From NCBI GenBank assembly GCA_030152265.1, contig JASLHQ010000140.1, forward strand, positions 1-9,146: a stretch of DNA of 9,146 bases, given 5' to 3'. Source of the stretch: Savagea sp. GTDB taxonomy: Bacteria; Bacillota; Bacilli; Bacillales_A; Planococcaceae. Each line of letters opens with the position of its first letter. Position 1 is the first letter of the stretch. Shown here piece after piece: positions 6,294 to 9,146 of the stretch. The position numbers and the translations under genes are program-made. The notes beneath the pieces were generated by a model. The model did no database searches, was not told the DNA's origin, and worked only from the letters and a program-made list of their open reading frames with translations.

Positions 6294-6683
6294 GCACAAG
6301 TACAATATATCGGCACTGGCCGTCGTAAAAGTTCAGTAGCACGTGTACGTTTAGTTCCTGGCGATGGAAAAATCGTCGTAAACAAACGTGACGCAGAAGA
6401 CTACTTCGCATTTGAAACACTTCGTGAATTAATGAAACAACCACTCGCAGTTACAGAAACATTAGGTAGCTATGACGTTCACGTTAACGTTAACGGTGGT
6501 GGATTCACAGGACAAGCAGGAGCAATCCGTCACGGAATCGCTCGTGCACTTTTAAACGTAGATCCTGAATACCGCAAAGTATTAAAAGCGGAAGGCTTCT
6601 TAACACGTGACCCACGTATGAAAGAGCGTAAAAAACCAGGTCTTCGCGGCGCACGTCGTAAACCACAATTCTCAAAACGTTAA
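6291..6683 (+). CDS. rpsI: 30S ribosomal protein S9 (TTG start)
   Basis: The product is 130 residues, full length. S9 is in the 30S head, and its long C-terminal tail reaches the P-site tRNA anticodon stem. Family marks are TGRRKSSVARV (9-19), NGGGFTGQAGAIRHGIARAL (68-87) and the basic tail KKPGLRGARRKPQFSKR (114-130), whose terminal SKR touches the tRNA. The start is TTG: AGAGGAGG at 6276-6283 sits seven bases upstream, and the next residues AQVQYIGTGRRK match the conserved N-terminus, so no ATG alternative is reasonable. The gene follows rplM by 19 bases and is closed by two terminators. Confidence 0.97.
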   Translation: MAQVQYIGTGRRKSSVARVRLVPGDGKIVVNKRDAEDYFAFETLRELMKQPLAVTETLGSYDVHVNVNGGGFTGQAGAIRHGIARALLNVDPEYRKVLKAEGFLTRDPRMKERKKPGLRGARRKPQFSKR

Positions 6684-6700
6684 TTTTACATTACACGTTC

Positions 6701-6734
6701 AATCCTTTCTCACATCAGTGGGGGAGGATTTTTT
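6701..6734 (+). terminator. Intrinsic terminator 1 after rpsI
   Basis: AATCCTTTCTCAC (6701-6713) pairs with GTGGGGGAGGATT (6718-6730) over 13 continuous pairs including three G-U, with loop ATCA, followed by a run of T ending at 6734. It lies 17 bases after the rpsI stop codon. Confidence 0.92.
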
Positions 6735-6760
6735 AATGTTCACTTTCATCTTTATTTTTC

Positions 6761-6788
6761 AACCTTCCTTATGCGAGGAAGGTTTTTT
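6761..6788 (+). terminator. Intrinsic terminator 2 after rpsI
   Basis: AACCTTCCT (6761-6769) pairs perfectly with AGGAAGGTT (6776-6784) around a 6-base loop, followed by T residues to 6788. It is in tandem with the terminator at 6701 and separates the highly expressed ribosomal operon from the regulator gene downstream. The opposite flank is not A-rich in the way a bidirectional terminator would need. Confidence 0.92.
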
Positions 6789-6809
6789 ATCGTTCTCATA
6801 ATGCAAAAA

Positions 6810-6840
6810 GTAAACAAAATGTTACAAAATCGTTTACGAT
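6810..6840 (+). promoter_or_regulatory. Possible operator upstream of the XylR_N/V4R-PucR regulator
   Basis: GTAAAC (6810-6815) and GTTTAC (6832-6837) form an inverted repeat with a 16-base spacer. The right half is also part of a compact palindrome, ATCGT-TT-ACGAT (6829-6840). It ends 40 bases before the start codon. I could not place a convincing -35/-10 pair nearby, so the promoter of this gene is not identified. An autoregulatory site is an inference only. Confidence 0.3.
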
Positions 6841-6880
6841 AGAAACAATTCTAGATTTGGGGAGTAAAGGGGGAGTTTGG

Positions 6881-8614
6881 ATGAAAGCGAATCAGTTATT
6901 TTTAGAAGAGGTGCTCGACGTGAATCGACGTACTGGGGTCATTCGATTGCATGAAGAGCGCGTCGTGTTGTTTTCGAATGAGGCGCTCGGCATTTTAAGT
7001 TCGGATCTCATTCATACGCTCGGCATTGAGCGAGCGAAAGGTTTTTTAATGCGTTTCGGATGGTCGTGGGGATATCGAGATGCGGAGACTTTACAAGCGA
7101 AATATGATTGGACGTCGCTTAAAGAATTGTTGTTAGCAGGGCCTGTCATGCATACGATTGCGGGTGTTGTTACTGTAGAACCGGATCAAATCGAAATAAC
7201 AGACGATGCCTTATTTTTCTCTGGATATTGGCGCAATTCGTATGAAGCGGATCTTCATTTATTAAAGCATGGCGTGCGAGAAGAGTTTTCGTGTTGGTCT
7301 TTGCTCGGTTATGCGAGCGGTTATTTATCTGCCAGTTTTGGTCAAAACGTGTTAGCGTACGAGCTCACTTGTCGCGCGAAAGGGGACGAAGCTTGTTATT
7401 TTGAAGCGCGTACGGTGAAGCATCTAGATGAATGTCATCAAAAAGATTTGAAATATTATAAAGAAGAATCGATGAATGACATTTTAGAAGATACGTATCG
7501 TCAAATGGAATTGTTACATCAACATATTGATGAAGCGAAACAGTTTCGTGATTTATTAACGGAGCACTTTTTATCGGATGAAAATATTGAAACAACTTTA
7601 TCTTTACTGCGAGATTGTTTACAAAAAACAGTTCGTGTTGAAAAGTACGGAGCTGTTATTGCATCTTCAACAGTCGAGCCGCCACTCGAACAGCGAAAAG
7701 AGATTCGTTATCCGATCGTATCGAAAGATGAATTGCTCGGGTCTTTATTAATTGATGTGGAAGAGCCGTTGACGCAGCGAGAAGAGTTACTCGTCCAACA
7801 AGCGCTCGTCGTGTTAAAAATTCAAATGTATCACGAATTGAAAATGATGGAGTCCATTTGGACGAAGCGTTCAAACTTTATCGATGATATCGTGAATGGA
7901 CGTTTCACGAGTGATTTAACGTTAAGACATCAAGCGGCGCTGTTCGAACTCGATGCGGATGCGTCGTATATGGTCGTTAGCTTCAAATTGTCGCGTAAAG
8001 AAGATAGTGAAGAAGCAGTCGCTTATTTATCTCACCATTATGAAGAGTTTCAAACGTTTATGCGAGAAGGATATGTGACGATGCTCATTTCAGAACAGGT
8101 GGAGGAGCGTTATCGTTTATTTGCGACAACGATTTTGCAGGAGATGACCGATCAATTTCCGCGCAGTCGCATTTATATCGGTGTCGGGCGTGAAGTAGAG
8201 CAATTGCGTGACATTAGCAAAAGCTACGTAGATGCGAAACGATTATGTGATTTTTTGTCACTCGTCTATCCACATCAAAACCATATGACGAATTACAGTT
8301 CGGTTCAATCGGTCATGATGTTCATTAACAATACGAACCATGATGAATTGATTGAATTTTATGAGTCGGTCATCGGAGAGATTATCGAGTATGACCGTGA
8401 TAATGAAGCAGAATTGCTCATTACGTTGAAGATTTTTCTCGATTACAACGGAAATTTACAACAGACAGCCGATGAGCTCCATTTATCGATTGCTGGATTA
8501 CGTTATCGTCTCGATCGCATTGAAAAACTGAGTAAAATGGATTTAAAATCAGGACATGATCGGTTCCAATATCAATTTGCTATTCAAATTCACTTCTTAT
8601 TGCAAATAATTTAA
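6881..8614 (+). CDS. Aromatic-sensing regulator: XylR_N + V4R sensor fused to PucR-type HTH output
   Basis: A 577-residue cytoplasmic transcription regulator, probably an activator of aromatic catabolism. Domains in order: XylR_N-like effector domain (about 12-105, with LGIERAKGFLMRFGWSWGYRDAE); V4R domain (about 113-178, WRNSYEAD to GDEACYFEAR); a charged, probably coiled-coil linker (185-225); a small GAF-like region (225-320); a CdaR/PucR middle domain (330-455); and a C-terminal PucR helix-turn-helix (about 510-570, GNLQQTADELHLSIAGLRYRLDRIEKL). Cys138, Cys164, Cys172 and Glu161 have the same spacing as the zinc ligands of the phenol sensor MopR as I recall them. H91 and W117 sit where its phenol-contacting His and Trp lie. 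There is no AAA+ domain, so it cannot be a sigma-54 activator. The ATG at 6881 follows AAAGGGGGAG (6867-6876); an in-frame TTG at 6857 precedes that site and was not used. The neighbouring hpaB-like gene is the likely target. Confidence 0.85.
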   Translation: MKANQLFLEEVLDVNRRTGVIRLHEERVVLFSNEALGILSSDLIHTLGIERAKGFLMRFGWSWGYRDAETLQAKYDWTSLKELLLAGPVMHTIAGVVTVEPDQIEITDDALFFSGYWRNSYEADLHLLKHGVREEFSCWSLLGYASGYLSASFGQNVLAYELTCRAKGDEACYFEARTVKHLDECHQKDLKYYKEESMNDILEDTYRQMELLHQHIDEAKQFRDLLTEHFLSDENIETTLSLLRDCLQKTVRVEKYGAVIASSTVEPPLEQRKEIRYPIVSKDELLGSLLIDVEEPLTQREELLVQQALVVLKIQMYHELKMMESIWTKRSNFIDDIVNGRFTSDLTLRHQAALFELDADASYMVVSFKLSRKEDSEEAVAYLSHHYEEFQTFMREGYVTMLISEQVEERYRLFATTILQEMTDQFPRSRIYIGVGREVEQLRDISKSYVDAKRLCDFLSLVYPHQNHMTNYSSVQSVMMFINNTNHDELIEFYESVIGEIIEYDRDNEAELLITLKIFLDYNGNLQQTADELHLSIAGLRYRLDRIEKLSKMDLKSGHDRFQYQFAIQIHFLLQII

Positions 8615-8688
8615 TAAAAATAGAAGAAATCACGTTACCCCCTTTAAAAAGATGTAGTTTCTTACGAACAGTCTATACTTTTTTACAG

Positions 8689-8708
8689 TTCACAGAATTG
8701 TCAGTGAA
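8689..8708 (+). promoter_or_regulatory. Inverted repeat TTCAC-N10-GTGAA upstream of hpaB
   Basis: TTCAC (8689-8693) and GTGAA (8704-8708) are a perfect inverted repeat with a 10-base spacer. It lies just upstream of the candidate -10 box CATAAT (8715-8720), over the place where a -35 box would be, and no good -35 hexamer is present there. A weak -35 with an overlapping dyad fits an activator-dependent promoter, and the regulator encoded just upstream is the obvious candidate. This is inference; the arms are only five bases. Confidence 0.35.
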
Positions 8709-8714
8709 ATGTAA

Positions 8715-8720
8715 CATAAT
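8715..8720 (+). promoter_or_regulatory. Candidate -10 box of the hpaB promoter
   Basis: CATAAT differs from TATAAT at the first base. At 17-base spacing the -35 position reads ACAGAA (8692-8697), which is poor, so promoter strength would depend on an activator. Transcription would start near 8727. Confidence 0.35.
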
Positions 8721-8725
8721 AGACA

Positions 8726-8739
8726 AGTAAGCGATTACA
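8726..8739 (+). promoter_or_regulatory. cre site (CcpA catabolite-responsive element)
   Basis: AGTAAGCGATTACA matches the cre consensus TGNAANCGNWWNCA at every fixed position except the first (A for T). The core is also a dyad, GTAA-GCGA-TTAC. It sits just downstream of the candidate -10 box, over the predicted transcription start and upstream of the ribosome binding site, which is a classical position for repression by CcpA. Carbon catabolite repression of an aromatic degradation gene is expected in Bacillales. Confidence 0.6.
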
Positions 8740-8762
8740 AATCATTCGAAGGGGGTTTTTGT

Positions 8763-9146
8763 ATGAGTCAAGATTCAAGGTTACCACTTACGGGAGCTGA
8801 GTATTTAGAAAGTTTGAAGGACGGTCGAGAGATTTGGTTGCATGGGAAGAAAGTAAAGGATGTTACAACGCATCCTGCTTTCCGAAATAGTGCTCGCTCG
8901 ATCGCAAGACTGTACGATGCACTGCATGATCCGGAAACGAAAGATATTTTAACACGTCCAACAGACACAGGGAATGGAGGATATACGCAACGTTTCTTCC
9001 AACCGGATACTTCTCCGGAAGATTTATTTAAAACGCGCGATGCGATCGCAGAATGGTCACGTCTCACATATGGCCAAATGGGTCGTTCACCTGATTATAA
9101 AGCTTCTTTCTTAGCGACACTCGGAGCGAATCCTGAATATTATGGG
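8763..9146 (+). CDS. hpaB: 4-hydroxyphenylacetate 3-monooxygenase-family oxygenase, N-terminal part (cut by window edge)
   Basis: The first 128 residues of a protein that is usually about 480-520 residues; the rest lies beyond the window. The family is the FADH2-dependent oxygenase component of two-component flavin monooxygenases, which ortho-hydroxylate phenols such as 4-hydroxyphenylacetate and need a separate flavin reductase. The N-terminal domain is recognisable: LTGAEYLESLKDGREIWLHG (9-28), THPAFRNSARSIARLYD (36-52), then RPTDTGNGGYTQRFF (65-79) and SRLTYGQMGRSPDY (99-112). That last block lies near the substrate/flavin pocket in the family. GAAGGGGG (8748-8755) precedes the ATG by seven bases. 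The exact substrate cannot be decided from this part; chlorophenol or other phenol hydroxylases share the fold. The upstream aromatic-sensing regulator and cre site support an inducible catabolic role. Confidence 0.85.
   Translation, partial: MSQDSRLPLTGAEYLESLKDGREIWLHGKKVKDVTTHPAFRNSARSIARLYDALHDPETKDILTRPTDTGNGGYTQRFFQPDTSPEDLFKTRDAIAEWSRLTYGQMGRSPDYKASFLATLGANPEYYG

Noticed and set aside
6825..6838. Possible cre site upstream of the regulator gene
   Set aside because: It fits only about seven of the ten fixed cre positions, much weaker than the site at 8726-8739.
6857..6880. TTG start at 6857 for the XylR_N/V4R-PucR regulator
   Set aside because: It would place the strong AAAGGGGGAG site inside the coding sequence; the ATG at 6881 directly follows that site.
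8674..8679. TATACT as a second -10 box upstream of hpaB
   Set aside because: No acceptable -35 hexamer lies 16-18 bases upstream.
8615..8762. Terminator after the regulator gene
   Set aside because: No compact GC-rich hairpin with a T run is present; AAGAAA and TTTCTT can pair only across a wide loop, so the regulator transcript may run into hpaB.
8768..9067. 99-residue open frame on the minus strand within hpaB
   Set aside because: Antisense to the well-conserved HpaB N-terminal region; no support of its own.

Overview
The window is a stretch of a low-GC Gram-positive chromosome of the order Bacillales. The evidence is the gene order rpsM-rpsK-rpoA-rplQ-ecfA1-ecfA2-ecfT-truA-rplM-rpsI, strong AGGAGG-type ribosome binding sites, sigma-A type promoters, an L13 leader in front of rplM and a CcpA-type cre site. 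A Bacillaceae or Planococcaceae (Caryophanaceae) member is plausible, but I cannot name the genus. All genes lie on the + strand.

Region 1 (1-2209) is the 3' end of the ribosomal protein superoperon: the C-terminal three quarters of S13, complete S11, the RNA polymerase alpha subunit and L17, closed by a strong intrinsic terminator. Region 2 (2210-2443) has no gene. It holds a segment able to fold into hairpins, a second strong intrinsic terminator, and then a good sigma-A promoter whose -10 box sits inside an inverted repeat resembling a BirA (biotin repressor) operator. Region 3 (2444-5668) encodes the ECF transporter energizing module (two ABC ATPases and the transmembrane coupling protein), tightly coupled to the tRNA pseudouridine synthase truA. 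Region 4 (5702-6788) is rplM-rpsI with its own promoter and an RNA leader hairpin that fits the Firmicutes L13 leader. rpsI starts with TTG, and two tandem terminators follow.

Region 5 (6789-9146) differs in function: a 577-residue regulator and the start of a two-component flavin monooxygenase of the HpaB (4-hydroxyphenylacetate 3-monooxygenase) family. The regulator joins an XylR_N plus V4R aromatic-sensing module, of the kind found on sigma-54 activators such as DmpR, XylR and MopR, to a PucR-type helix-turn-helix output with no AAA+ domain. The promoter region of the monooxygenase contains a near-consensus cre site and an inverted repeat that could be the regulator's operator. This suggests aromatic catabolism induced by a phenolic compound and repressed by preferred carbon sources.

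The most notable points are the sensor-output fusion with an intact predicted zinc site, the possible link between biotin status and ECF module expression, the unexplained structured segment between two terminators upstream of ecfA1, and the placement of an aromatic catabolism locus directly after the ribosomal protein cluster. No mobile element, CRISPR array, tRNA or rRNA was seen.
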